A DNA stretch of 64,000 nucleotides from Homoserinimonas sp. OAct 916 (lineage in GTDB: Bacteria; Actinomycetota; Actinomycetes; Actinomycetales; Microbacteriaceae), in contig NZ_QJHB01000001.1 in the NCBI RefSeq assembly GCF_003260275.1, forward strand, positions 1 to 64,000, given 5' to 3'. Positions 27,570 through 35,998 of the stretch are shown piece after piece (position 1 is the first letter of the stretch; every line of letters starts with the position of its first letter). Position numbers and translations under genes: made by a program. Below the pieces are notes generated by a model that worked only from the letters and a program-made list of their open reading frames with translations, was not told where the DNA came from and searched no databases.

Positions 27570-27788
27570 GGCCGGCCTCCTTTATTCAGATAGATTCAAA
27601 AATACTCGACCCCGGGCCAACGGGAAGAACAATGACGTGGCCCCGATCGAGTCGGCCGCAGCCGCAGGGGGTGCCCCGCGCGATCGACCACTACTAAGTT
27701 ACCCGAATCCGCCGCCACTGTCTGTGCGTTTCCCGGTGCCGGACTGGAGACCCCGGGTGCTGCCGCGAGAGTGGGCGGCTGCGGCCGG
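27570..27788 (-). promoter_or_regulatory. spacer upstream of nusA, probable promoter region of the nusA-infB unit
   Basis: A 219-base gap between proS and nusA. No rimP-like reading frame is present on either strand. On the minus strand it contains AAAGGAGG before the nusA GTG, an AT-rich stretch (AGTATTTTTGAATCTATCTG, about 27589-27608) behind TTGGCC, and further up GGGTAACTTAGTAGT. Either could carry a -10. I cannot choose between them. Confidence 0.3.
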
Positions 27789-29552
27789 TCAGGTGAGCCG
27801 GGCGGCGATATCTGTCAGGGCAACCTGCTCCCGGTCGCCGGTGCGGCGATCCCAGAGCTCGACCACCCCGTCGGCCACTCCGCGCCCGACGATCACGATC
27901 GTGGGCACGCCAATCAGTTCGGCGTCGCCGAATTTCACACCGGGCGATACCTTGAATCTGTCGTCGTAGAGCACGTCGCGGCCCGCTGCATCCAGCTCAT
28001 CGGAGACCCGCTGCGCCGCCTCGAACACGGCGTCGTCTTTGCCGGTGGCGATCACGTGCACGTCGAACGGTGCCACCTCGGCCGGCCAGATCAGCCCCTT
28101 GGCATCGTTGTTGGCCTCGGCGATCACCGCCATGATGCGGGTCACCCCGATGCCGTATGAGCCCATGGTGACGGTGACGAGTTTTCCCCTCTCGTCCAGA
28201 ACCTTGAGTCCGAGCGACTCCGCATACTTGCGGCCGAGGGCGAAGACATGTCCGATCTCCATCCCCCGTGCGGTCTCGATCGGGCCGGAGCCATCGGGCG
28301 CGGGGTCCCCTGTTCGCACATCGGAGACGTCAACGATTGCATCGGCTGTGAAATCACGGCCAGCCACCAGCTGGAGCACGTGTTTCTGGTCTTCGTTGGC
28401 CCCGGTCACCCAGGCAGTGCCGGTGACAACGCGGGGGTCCACGAAGTATCGGATGCCCGTCGCCGAGTCCTCACCCAACACCGGCCCGGCCGCTGTCCAT
28501 GGCCCGATATACCCTTTGACCAGCCATTCCTGCCGCGTGAAGTCGTCTTCACTCGCAGCTTCGACGGCAGCGGGAGCGAATGCGACCTCAACACGTTTGA
28601 GATCGACCTCGCGGTCGCCCGGCAGACCGATCACAATCAGCTCACGGGTACCATCGAGATGTTGCAGCGCGAGCACCACGTTCTTCAGCGTGTCTGCAGC
28701 GGCCCACGGGCGACTGTCGTCACGGGGGTGCTCCGCGTTCAGCAGGGCGACCAGGGTCTCGATCGTCGGAGTATTCGGTGAGTCGACGACAGTGGCCTCC
28801 GGCATTCCGTCGACCGGCAACTCGTCGGGAATCGGGGTGACGTAGGCCTCGATGTTGGCCGCGTAGCCGCCTGCGGAGCGCACGAAGGTGTCCTCGCCAA
28901 CCGGGGTGGGATGCAGGAACTCCTCGCTCTTCGAACCTCCCATCGCCCCGGCATCCGCCTTGACGATCACATAATCCAGCCCGAGCCTCGCGAAGATGCG
29001 TTCATAGGCGTCACGCTGGGCCTGGTAGCTCGCGTCGAGGCCCGCGTCGGTGTAGTCGAACGAGTAGGCGTCTTTCATCGTGAACTCGCGGCCACGCAAC
29101 AGCCCAGCTCGAGGACGCAGTTCGTCGCGGTACTTGTCCTGGATCTGGTAGATCGTGAGCGGCAGGTCCTTGTAGCTGGAGTAAAGGTCTTTCACCAAAA
29201 GCGTGAAGACCTCTTCATGGGTGGGCGCGAGCAGATAATCGGCACCTTTGCGGTCCTTGAGGCGGAACAGGTCGTCGCCGTATTCGGTCCAGCGGCCGGT
29301 CTGTTCGTACGGGTCCCTCGGCAGCAGTGCCGGAAAGTGCACCTCCTGCGCGCCCGCGCGGGTCATCTCCTCGCGTACGATCTGCTCGATCCGTCTCTTG
29401 ACCTTGAGCCCGAGCGGCAGCCACGCGAACACTCCCGGCGCCTGGCGACGGATGTAGCCGGCCCGAACCAGCAGGCGGTGGCTGGCCACCTCGGCATCGG
29501 CGGGGTCGTCGCGGAGAGTACGGACAAACAGGTGTGAGAGGCGAGTGAGCAC
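27789..29552 (-). CDS. proS: prolyl-tRNA synthetase (bacterial type)
   Basis: Charges tRNA-Pro. A 587-residue class II synthetase: motif 1 region ([28 protein letters not shown]), TXE loop LAPTHEE, motif 2 ([24 protein letters not shown]), and motif 3 around [16 protein letters not shown]. Between motifs 2 and 3 is the YbaK-like editing insertion (about 220-400) that removes Ala-tRNA-Pro, so it is the bacterial type. The C-terminal anticodon-binding domain ends with LTDIAARLT. Start is GTG 29552. Confidence 0.97.
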   Translation of the reverse strand: MLTRLSHLFVRTLRDDPADAEVASHRLLVRAGYIRRQAPGVFAWLPLGLKVKRRIEQIVREEMTRAGAQEVHFPALLPRDPYEQTGRWTEYGDDLFRLKDRKGADYLLAPTHEEVFTLLVKDLYSSYKDLPLTIYQIQDKYRDELRPRAGLLRGREFTMKDAYSFDYTDAGLDASYQAQRDAYERIFARLGLDYVIVKADAGAMGGSKSEEFLHPTPVGEDTFVRSAGGYAANIEAYVTPIPDELPVDGMPEATVVDSPNTPTIETLVALLNAEHPRDDSRPWAAADTLKNVVLALQHLDGTRELIVIGLPGDREVDLKRVEVAFAPAAVEAASEDDFTRQEWLVKGYIGPWTAAGPVLGEDSATGIRYFVDPRVVTGTAWVTGANEDQKHVLQLVAGRDFTADAIVDVSDVRTGDPAPDGSGPIETARGMEIGHVFALGRKYAESLGLKVLDERGKLVTVTMGSYGIGVTRIMAVIAEANNDAKGLIWPAEVAPFDVHVIATGKDDAVFEAAQRVSDELDAAGRDVLYDDRFKVSPGVKFGDAELIGVPTIVIVGRGVADGVVELWDRRTGDREQVALTDIAARLT

Positions 29553-29585
29553 GAGATCTACCTTAGCTCCCGCCGGTCCGGCGCC

Positions 29586-29644
29586 GTGAGAGTGCGCATT
29601 CGGTCCTTCGCAGCGTTCAGGAAGGACGTATTGCGCACTCTCAC
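29586..29644. repeat. 59-bp palindromic element (REP-like)
   Basis: The outer arms GTGAGAGTGCGCA (29586-29598) and TGCGCACTCTCAC (29632-29644) are a perfect 13-bp inverted repeat; inside, GTCCTTC (29603-29609) pairs with GAAGGAC (29621-29627) around an 11-base loop. It fills the space between the aminopeptidase stop and the proS start. There is no T-run. The size and symmetry suggest a repetitive extragenic palindrome rather than a simple terminator, though only this copy is in the window. Confidence 0.6.
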
Positions 29645-29657
29645 GAGGAGGGGCTGG

Positions 29658-30941
29658 TCAGGCACCAGCGAAGAAGGCGGAGATCGCGGCGGACAGCGCA
29701 CGCGGATCGTCGACATGGCAGAGCTCGCGCGCCGAATGCATGGACAGCAGCGGCACCCCCACATCGACGGTGCGGATTCCGAGTCTCGTGGCCGTCAGTG
29801 GGCCGATCGTCGACCCGCAGGGCACCGTGTTGTTCGAGACGAACTCCTGATACGTGACGCCGGCTTCGGCCGAGCACCTGGCCCAGAGGGCGGCACCGTG
29901 GGCATCCGTGGCGTATCGCTGGTTGGCGTTGATCTTCAGCAGTGGCCCACCGCCCAGGATCGGATGGTTCGCGGGGTCGTGACGTTCCGCATAGTTCGGA
30001 TGCACCGCGTGTCCGGCATCGGCCGAGACGCACCAGGATGCGGCCAGTGCCTGTATGCGTTCAGAGCCGCTCGCCCCGAGGCCGTCACCGATCCGGGTGA
30101 GCACGTCGGCGAGGAAGGGGCCACTGGCACCTGACCGCGACTCGGAGCCGAGTTCCTCGTGGTCGAACGCGGCCAACACGCTGATCTGGCCGGCGCTCTC
30201 GTGCGAACTATCGGCTGCAGCCAGCAGGGCGACGAGACCGGCGTGCACGGCACTGAGGTTGTCCATCCGGCCGGCCGCGAACAGGTCGCCGTTCAGCCCG
30301 AACCGTGCGGGTGTCTGGGTGTCGACGGTGAGCATGTCGTAGCCGGCGACGTCGTCGCCGGCCAGGCCCACCAGGGATGCCAGGTGGCCGACGATGTCGG
30401 CGTCCTGTACATCACCGACGCCGAACACCGGGTTCAGGTGTTTCTGCCGGTCGAGGGTGAGCCCGTTGTTCACCTCACGGTCGAGGTGGATCGCCAGTTG
30501 CGGAATACGCAGGATGGGCCCGGTGCGCACCAGATGCTCGGAGCCGTCCCTGGTGACCAGGCGCCCAGCGAGTTCGAGTTCGCGGTCGAGCCACGAGTTC
30601 GCGAGCGGGCCGCCGTACACCTCGACCCCGGCCTGCAACCAGCCGTGGGCGCCGGTGGTGGGTTTCGGCTTCAGTTTGAAGCCCGGCGAGTCGGTATGGG
30701 CACCGAGGATTCGAAACGCAGTGGTCGCCTGGGCCGACTCCGGCTGGAGCCAGGCGATGACGGCGCCGTCACGCACCACATAGTGGCGGCCTGCAGTGTC
30801 AGGCCACGGGTCGCTTTCGTTGAGTGCACTGAACCCGGCGTCAGCCAGGCGCCGGGCCACCTCCGCTGCCGCGTGATACGACGACGGCGAGGCGGAGATG
30901 AATCCGGCGAAATCATTGATGTGTGAGGTTGTGGCATCCAT
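29658..30941 (-). CDS. M18 family aminopeptidase (aspartyl aminopeptidase-like)
   Basis: Zinc-dependent cytosolic exopeptidase of the M18 family, which prefers acidic N-terminal residues. From ATG 30941 it has 427 residues. Metal and catalytic motifs: GAHTDSPGFKLKP (first zinc His), FDHEELGSESRSGASGPF (catalytic Glu and zinc-ligand Glu), DAGHAVHPNYAERHDPANHP and the C-terminal LLSMHSARELC (last zinc His). The open frame runs 47 codons further upstream into the neighbouring hydrolase gene, but those residues look unlike the family; MDATTSHINDFAGFISASPS is the usual M18 N-terminus. Confidence 0.9.
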   Translation of the reverse strand: MDATTSHINDFAGFISASPSSYHAAAEVARRLADAGFSALNESDPWPDTAGRHYVVRDGAVIAWLQPESAQATTAFRILGAHTDSPGFKLKPKPTTGAHGWLQAGVEVYGGPLANSWLDRELELAGRLVTRDGSEHLVRTGPILRIPQLAIHLDREVNNGLTLDRQKHLNPVFGVGDVQDADIVGHLASLVGLAGDDVAGYDMLTVDTQTPARFGLNGDLFAAGRMDNLSAVHAGLVALLAAADSSHESAGQISVLAAFDHEELGSESRSGASGPFLADVLTRIGDGLGASGSERIQALAASWCVSADAGHAVHPNYAERHDPANHPILGGGPLLKINANQRYATDAHGAALWARCSAEAGVTYQEFVSNNTVPCGSTIGPLTATRLGIRTVDVGVPLLSMHSARELCHVDDPRALSAAISAFFAGA

Positions 30942-31006
30942 GCAGTCAATCCAACCATCGAATCCCCCGGCGCGGGTTCGTGCGGAGTCACGGCGTGTGC
31001 ACTGGG

Positions 31007-32065
31007 TCAACTGCGGGCGAGCTGCTCCGTCAGTGCGTCGACGAACGCTGCTGGGTGCTCCAGGTGCGGAGAGTGCCCGCAATCATTCAGCAGCAATTCG
31101 TTCGTTCTACCCCCGGCGGCCCGGTAGGACTCCAGCACCCGGCGCGTCTGCGCGATCATCTGCTGCGGCGGTGCCGCCTCCGCGCCCGGCCAGCCGGGGA
31201 TGACGCCCAGCGACCCAAGAAAGTTGAGGTCGAAGGCCGACGCGTCGGACACGATCGCGTCGTTCTCGCCGTGGATCCACAGGATGGGCGGCTTGTCCGC
31301 GAGGTCGACGATCCCGGTGACATTGAAATACTGCGGGGCCATGGTGTTCAGCACCCCGCGGGTGCCCGGCGCGAACCCGGGCCAGTTCTCCGATGCCGAG
31401 GAGGTTCCGGGATAGTTGTCGTCGCCGGTGGCAGTGGTCAGCATCGACTGCACCCACAGGTCTTCGTGCTTCGAGACGAACCCGTCGGCGACATAGCTGC
31501 TGCGGTACACCGAGCGGGGCGATGTCTGTTCATCAGATGTCAGGTCGCCGGCCGCGAGCCGCGCGATGAAGTCGGGGTTCGCCCCTCCGCCGCCGGTGCC
31601 CGCACCATCCGGGGTGAGCATCCGTCCGTCCGCGGCCGTGCCGCCGAACCCGTAGGGAGAGACCGGGGCCACCAGCGTGAGGCCCGAAACGAATTGAGGA
31701 TGCTCCAACAACAGTTGCATCGCCACACCGCCACCCATGCTCCAGCCGACCACCTGCGCGCGGTCGATCTCCAGAGTCTCGAGCACCGACACCACGTCGT
31801 CGGAGAAGTCTCCGAGTCCGCGGGTGGCGTCCACCGGGAGGGTGGAGCTGCCGCCGAACCCGCGCAGGTCGATCGCGAGCGCGCGCACGGACGCGGGCAT
31901 CTCGAGCATCACCGGTTGCCAGAACAACGAACTCGACACGTTGCCGTGGATGAACACGACGGTGCTCGATGCGTCGGAGGTGGGCCGCTCGAGTACGTTC
32001 GCCGTCAGGCGCGCGGTGGTGACGGTGCGCTGCTCGATACCATCGAGAATTGTTGGGGTGTTCAT
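31007..32065 (-). CDS. alpha/beta hydrolase
   Basis: A 352-residue alpha/beta-hydrolase-fold enzyme of unknown substrate. Oxyanion region VVFIHGNVSSS, nucleophile elbow GWSMGG (Ser near residue 109), acid in WIHGENDAIVSD, and catalytic His in NDCGHSPHLEHP near the C-terminus. The cap domain is long and Gly-rich (DGAGTGGGGANPDF). No signal peptide. GGGAGG stands six bases before ATG 32065. It lies 118 bases after the CoA-transferase unit in the same direction and may be read as its tail, but the gap makes this uncertain. Confidence 0.8.
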   Translation of the reverse strand: MNTPTILDGIEQRTVTTARLTANVLERPTSDASSTVVFIHGNVSSSLFWQPVMLEMPASVRALAIDLRGFGGSSTLPVDATRGLGDFSDDVVSVLETLEIDRAQVVGWSMGGGVAMQLLLEHPQFVSGLTLVAPVSPYGFGGTAADGRMLTPDGAGTGGGGANPDFIARLAAGDLTSDEQTSPRSVYRSSYVADGFVSKHEDLWVQSMLTTATGDDNYPGTSSASENWPGFAPGTRGVLNTMAPQYFNVTGIVDLADKPPILWIHGENDAIVSDASAFDLNFLGSLGVIPGWPGAEAAPPQQMIAQTRRVLESYRAAGGRTNELLLNDCGHSPHLEHPAAFVDALTEQLARS

Positions 32066-32183
32066 GGTGTCCTCCCTGACGCCGGTGGCCGGTGGCCGCG
32101 ACCGCGGCGCACCCTCACTCTTCGATCATTATTGCGTGCTGAGCAGTGGTTCGGTCACGTTCCAGGTCATTTCAGGATCGCGC

Positions 32184-32891
32184 TCAGGACCGCAGCGTCG
32201 CCGCGTCTCTCGCGGTGCCTGTCGCGGTGTCTGTTGCGGCCTCTGTCCCAGAGACGCCTTCGGCAATCGTCAGGGGTGCGCCCGTCGCTGCCACGATCTC
32301 ATCAGCGGCGACACCGGGAGCGCACTCGACCAGCACGAGACCATCCGGTGTCACATCGATCACCGCGAGGTCGGTGATGATGCGATCGACCACACCACGC
32401 CCGGTCAACGGCAGGGTGCACTCGGAGACGATCTTCGCCGACCCGTCACGAGCGACGTGCTCCATCAGCACGATCACCCGGCCGGCGCCGTGCACGAGGT
32501 CCATCGCACCGCCGGGGCCCTTGACCATCGTGCCGGGGATCATCCAGTTGGCGAGGTCACCGCCTTCGGACACCTGCATCCCGCCGAGGATGGCCGCGTC
32601 GATCTTGCCTCCCCTGATCATCCCGAAACTCATCGCCGAGTCAAAGTACGACGCTCCGTCCAGGACGGTGACCGTCTCCTTGCCCGCATTGATGAGGTCG
32701 GGATCGACTGCCGTGCGCGCAGGATAGGGCCCGACCCCGAGGATGCCGTTCTCGGACTGCAGGATCACGGTCACGTCGTTGGGCACATAGTTGGGCACGA
32801 GTGTCGGAAGTCCGATTCCGAGGTTCACGTAGGAGCCGTTGGTCAACTCGAGCGCCGCCCGGGCGGCCATCTCGTTCCTGGTCAGAGCCAT
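32184..32891 (-). CDS. scoB: 3-oxoacid CoA-transferase subunit B
   Basis: With subunit A transfers CoA from succinyl-CoA (or acetyl-CoA) to a 3-oxoacid such as acetoacetate. The catalytic Glu that carries the CoA thioester is in [12 protein letters not shown] (near residue 47); [12 protein letters not shown] and [18 protein letters not shown] are standard. 235 residues, with a low-complexity Ala/Thr tail ([17 protein letters not shown]) beyond the normal end. Two bases separate it from scoA; it is the last gene of the 11-gene unit. Confidence 0.93.
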   Translation of the reverse strand: MALTRNEMAARAALELTNGSYVNLGIGLPTLVPNYVPNDVTVILQSENGILGVGPYPARTAVDPDLINAGKETVTVLDGASYFDSAMSFGMIRGGKIDAAILGGMQVSEGGDLANWMIPGTMVKGPGGAMDLVHGAGRVIVLMEHVARDGSAKIVSECTLPLTGRGVVDRIITDLAVIDVTPDGLVLVECAPGVAADEIVAATGAPLTIAEGVSGTEAATDTATGTARDAATLRS

Positions 32892-32893
32892 GG

Positions 32894-33667
32894 TCAGGCC
32901 TCCTCGGTCACGGTCAGCTTTTCAATACGTTTCTCGATGTCGCTCCCGACCAGGACAACACGGTCGACGTAGACGCCGGGCAGGTGCACCCGGTCGGGAT
33001 CCAGGCTGCCCGCTGGCACCAGTTCCTCCACCTGCGCGATACACACCCGGCCCGCCATCGCCGCCAAGGGCGAAAAGTTGCGGGCCGTCTTGTTGAAGAT
33101 CAGATTGCCGTGCGTGTCACCGACGGCGGCGTGCACCACTGAGAAGTCGGTGGTGATCGCCTCTTCCAGCACGAAGTCACGGTCGACGCCGCGCACCGGG
33201 AAACAGGCGGTGGGCTTCGCCGTCGACGCGAGTACGATACTGCCGTCGGCGGCGTAGCGCACCGGCAACCCGCCGTCGGCCACCTGGGTGCCGACTCCGG
33301 TCTGGGTGTAGAACGCGGCGATTCCGCTGCCGCCGGCGCGCAGTTTCTCGGCGAGGGTGCCCTGGGGGGTGAGCTCGAGGTCGAGTTCACCAGTCAGGTA
33401 CCGCCTCGCGAACTCCTTGTTCTCGCCGACGTATGATGACGTCATCTTCGTGATCAGCCCCTCGGCGAGCAGCAGCCCGAGACCCCAATCGTCCACACCG
33501 CAGTTGTTGCTCACGATCGCAAGGTCTGAGACCCGCCTCGCGAGCAACGCCTCGATGACCGCCATCGGATTGCCGCACAGCCCGAAGCCGCCGACCGCGA
33601 TCGAGGCACCGTCTGGAATATCGGCCACTGCTTCTTCGGCCGAATCCACAACCTTTGAGAACGTCAT
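32894..33667 (-). CDS. scoA: 3-oxoacid CoA-transferase subunit A
   Basis: Alpha subunit of the succinyl-CoA:3-oxoacid CoA-transferase family. Typical N-terminus [37 protein letters not shown] with the Gly-rich CoA loop, then [12 protein letters not shown], and [18 protein letters not shown] near 134-151. 257 residues, of normal length. It overlaps the upstream hydrolase by ATGA and is followed by scoB after two bases. In this unit the pair would activate acetoacetate from the dehydrogenase reaction to acetoacetyl-CoA for the thiolase. Confidence 0.93.
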   Translation of the reverse strand: MTFSKVVDSAEEAVADIPDGASIAVGGFGLCGNPMAVIEALLARRVSDLAIVSNNCGVDDWGLGLLLAEGLITKMTSSYVGENKEFARRYLTGELDLELTPQGTLAEKLRAGGSGIAAFYTQTGVGTQVADGGLPVRYAADGSIVLASTAKPTACFPVRGVDRDFVLEEAITTDFSVVHAAVGDTHGNLIFNKTARNFSPLAAMAGRVCIAQVEELVPAGSLDPDRVHLPGVYVDRVVLVGSDIEKRIEKLTVTEEA

Positions 33668-34572
33668 CGCCTGCCCTCCAAGTCGTCTGTCTTGCCACCG
33701 TGTTCATCGGCCTGCACGTGGGCCCGAAGAACGGTGGCGACGAATCGCGCTCCCTCCTTCGACATGATGATCGTGTAATGGTTCACATCCGGCACCTCGA
33801 GCACGCGACGTGAGGGGAGCTCGTCCCACTCGGAGGCTGTCCTGGCCGCGTAGAGTGCCGCCGGCTCGTTCATCAATCCGCGCGGTGCCCGCAGAAATTC
33901 GATCGGTACAGCCACCGCAGCGAGAGCCTCGGCGTAGCCGGCGCTGCCGTCAAGTTGCAACACGTCTTCGGCAACCGCGGCCACCTGCGTCGACGGGATG
34001 AATCCCGAGTCGGTCTCGTCGAGGTCGTAGTCGACGTAGGCCTCGAACTCCGGTGACCACTGGTCGGCGAACGCTGGGTGCCGGCGCCAGAACCGGGCGT
34101 ACTCGGCCCGGCTCGCGAAGGTCTGGGTCAGCCGGTCTGCGGCCGGCCCGAGCATGGCCGCCGGGTCTGCATTCGCGGGCCGGGGAATCGGAAGCCCCCC
34201 GTCGACCAGTACCAGCGAGCGCACCCTGGCCGGATGCCTCTCCGCCAGGCGCACCGAAACGAATGCCCCCATGGAATGGCCGACGACGACAGCATCGTCG
34301 ACCGCGAAGGCGTCGAGCAGCGCCGCCATATCGTCGGCGTGCCGTTTCAAACCGTACGGCCCGGGCAACCCGTTGCTGCGGGCTCGGCCGCGCAGGTCGG
34401 GCGCAATGATGCGGGTGGTCGGCAGGGCCCTGGCCAGGAACGGCCAGCTGTAGTGCGAGGCCGTGATGCCATGAATGGCGAGAACGACGGGGCCGGGTGC
34501 AGTGGGATTCCAGACTCCCCCGGCCAACTCGCCGCCGGCGACCGGCACCCGAAATGTTTCGTAGTCGTTCAT
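33664..34572 (-). CDS. alpha/beta hydrolase in the 3-hydroxybutyrate unit
   Basis: A 302-residue alpha/beta hydrolase: LAIHGITASHYSWP, nucleophile Ser in GHSMGAFV (near 98), and catalytic His in VPDVNHYTIIM (near 272). No signal peptide. It is embedded between the dehydrogenase and the CoA-transferase with ATGA overlaps on both sides, so it belongs to the pathway. Cleavage of a 3-hydroxybutyrate ester, oligomer or CoA thioester would make sense, but the substrate is inferred only from context. Confidence 0.82.
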   Translation of the reverse strand: MNDYETFRVPVAGGELAGGVWNPTAPGPVVLAIHGITASHYSWPFLARALPTTRIIAPDLRGRARSNGLPGPYGLKRHADDMAALLDAFAVDDAVVVGHSMGAFVSVRLAERHPARVRSLVLVDGGLPIPRPANADPAAMLGPAADRLTQTFASRAEYARFWRRHPAFADQWSPEFEAYVDYDLDETDSGFIPSTQVAAVAEDVLQLDGSAGYAEALAAVAVPIEFLRAPRGLMNEPAALYAARTASEWDELPSRRVLEVPDVNHYTIIMSKEGARFVATVLRAHVQADEHGGKTDDLEGRR

Positions 34573-35315
34573 CGGGCGCTCCAGCCCCCATCCATGGTGT
34601 GGCTCGCGCCGGTGACCATGCCGGCGTCTGGTCCGGCCAGCCAGAGCGCGAGGCTCGCGACCTCTGAGGGTTCGACCAACCGTTTGATCGCCGACTCGGC
34701 CAGCATCACGTCGGTCACCACCTGGTCTTCGCGGATGCCGTGCAGTTTCGCCTGCCCCGGCAGTTGCGCCTCGACCAATGGCGTGCGCACATAGGTCGGA
34801 TTGATGCAGTTGCTGGTCACCCCGTGCGCTCCGCCTTCGAGCGCCGTCACCTTCGACAGGCCCTCCAAGCCGTGCTTGGCCGCCACGTAGGCGCTCTTGT
34901 ACTGGGATGCCCGCAACCCGTGCACGCTGGACAGGTTGAGCACCCGGCCGAAGCCCTGCTCATACATGTGCGGCAGCGCAGCACGGATCAGCAGGAACGG
35001 AGCCTCCAGCATCACCCGGAGCATGAGGGCGAACCGCTCCGGGTCGAAGTCTTCTATCGGGGCCACGTGCTGCAGGCCGGCGTTGTTGACAAGGATGTCG
35101 CAGTCGAGGCTCACGTCGCGAAGTGCGACCGTGTCAGAGAGGTCGACAGCCCACGAGTCTCCATCCAGCTCGGCGGCAACCTCGGCCGCCGCCTCGCCGT
35201 TCAGGTCCGCGATCGTCACCCGTGCACCCGCCGCGGCGAATGCGCGGGCGCAGGCGGCGCCGATCCCGCTGGCGCCGCCGGTGATCAGTGCTGTGCGGCC
35301 GGTCAGATCGGTCAT
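34569..35315 (-). CDS. bdhA: 3-hydroxybutyrate dehydrogenase (SDR family)
   Basis: Short-chain dehydrogenase that oxidises (R)-3-hydroxybutyrate to acetoacetate with NAD. 248 residues: cofactor motif TGGASGIG (13-20), NNAGLQHVAPIEDFDPERF (the QHVAPIEDF stretch is a hallmark of 3-hydroxybutyrate dehydrogenases), catalytic Ser in LNLSSVHG and Tyr-x3-Lys in SAYVAAKHG, then a VTSNCINPTYVRTPLVE loop. The ATG at 35315 overlaps the TetR stop by ATGA and matches the family N-terminus; the open frame upstream is out of character. The specificity call rests on the motif and on the neighbouring CoA-transferase. Confidence 0.87.
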   Translation of the reverse strand: MTDLTGRTALITGGASGIGAACARAFAAAGARVTIADLNGEAAAEVAAELDGDSWAVDLSDTVALRDVSLDCDILVNNAGLQHVAPIEDFDPERFALMLRVMLEAPFLLIRAALPHMYEQGFGRVLNLSSVHGLRASQYKSAYVAAKHGLEGLSKVTALEGGAHGVTSNCINPTYVRTPLVEAQLPGQAKLHGIREDQVVTDVMLAESAIKRLVEPSEVASLALWLAGPDAGMVTGASHTMDGGWSAR

Positions 35316-35998
35316 GGTTTCGCCCTTTCGCTGGGGGTGGTTGCGCCGGGGTTGGCCACACTGTCGGCCGGCGCCCGCAATGCTCCCTCGATGAATCGCA
35401 TCATCTCGTCGAAGACGTGCTCGGGAACCTGGTTCGTGCCACTCGCCGTGGGGTCGGCATCCGCGCCCTGGTCGCCGTCGCCCCAGAGCACCCAGCGCAT
35501 GCCGATCATTTCGCCGATGCCCATCAGTGCCCACGCGGCCACGGTCGGGTCGATGTCGCTGATCTCGCCCGCCTCACCCGCCTCGGTGAGGCCCTGGATG
35601 TAGCCCTCGACGATGCGGGTGTAGTGCAGCCGGAGCGCCCCGGGCGACACGAACTCGGCTTCCCTGATCACCCGGTACAGGGCCGGGTGTTCCGCGGTGA
35701 AGGTGAAGAACGCCCGGAATCCGGCCCGCTCCGATTCAATCCGGTTGGTGGTCTCGGCGCTGGCAGCGCTCATCGCCTTGCGCACCCGGTGGTTCAGGTC
35801 TTCGACCAGTTCGTTGAAGATGTCGAGTTTGGTCGCGAAGTAGAGGTAGAACGTTCCCTGGCCGATGCCCGCGGCCTCGGTGATCCGCGAGACGGATGCC
35901 TCGGCGTAGCCGTACTTCGCAAAGACGCGCTCGGCCGCCTCGAGCAGTCGCCTTCTCGTGGCGACACCGCGGGCGGTGCGGGGTGGTGAAATCGTCAC
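35312..35998 (-). CDS. TetR family transcriptional regulator
   Basis: A 228-residue repressor-type protein: helix-turn-helix RRRLLEAAERVFAKYGYAEASVSRITEAAGIGQGTFYLYFATK (about 12-55), then a ligand-binding domain with the EHPALYRVIREAEFV helix common in regulators of fatty-acid-type catabolism. GTG 35998 overlaps the synthetase stop (GTGA) and has GAGGAGG seven bases upstream, so this start is preferred over the longer open frame. It sits in the middle of the unit it probably controls; the 20-bp palindrome at 42415-42434 is the best candidate binding site. The ligand may be an acyl-CoA (inference). Confidence 0.88.
   Translation of the reverse strand: MTISPPRTARGVATRRRLLEAAERVFAKYGYAEASVSRITEAAGIGQGTFYLYFATKLDIFNELVEDLNHRVRKAMSAASAETTNRIESERAGFRAFFTFTAEHPALYRVIREAEFVSPGALRLHYTRIVEGYIQGLTEAGEAGEISDIDPTVAAWALMGIGEMIGMRWVLWGDGDQGADADPTASGTNQVPEHVFDEMMRFIEGALRAPADSVANPGATTPSERAKP

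Noticed and set aside
30942-31082. Upstream extension of the aminopeptidase by 47 codons
   Set aside because: It would overlap the hydrolase gene, looks non-homologous, and MDATTSHINDF at 30941 is the expected family start.
35316-35534. Longer form of the 3-hydroxybutyrate dehydrogenase
   Set aside because: The extra 73 residues are out of character for the SDR family and overlap the TetR gene in another frame.
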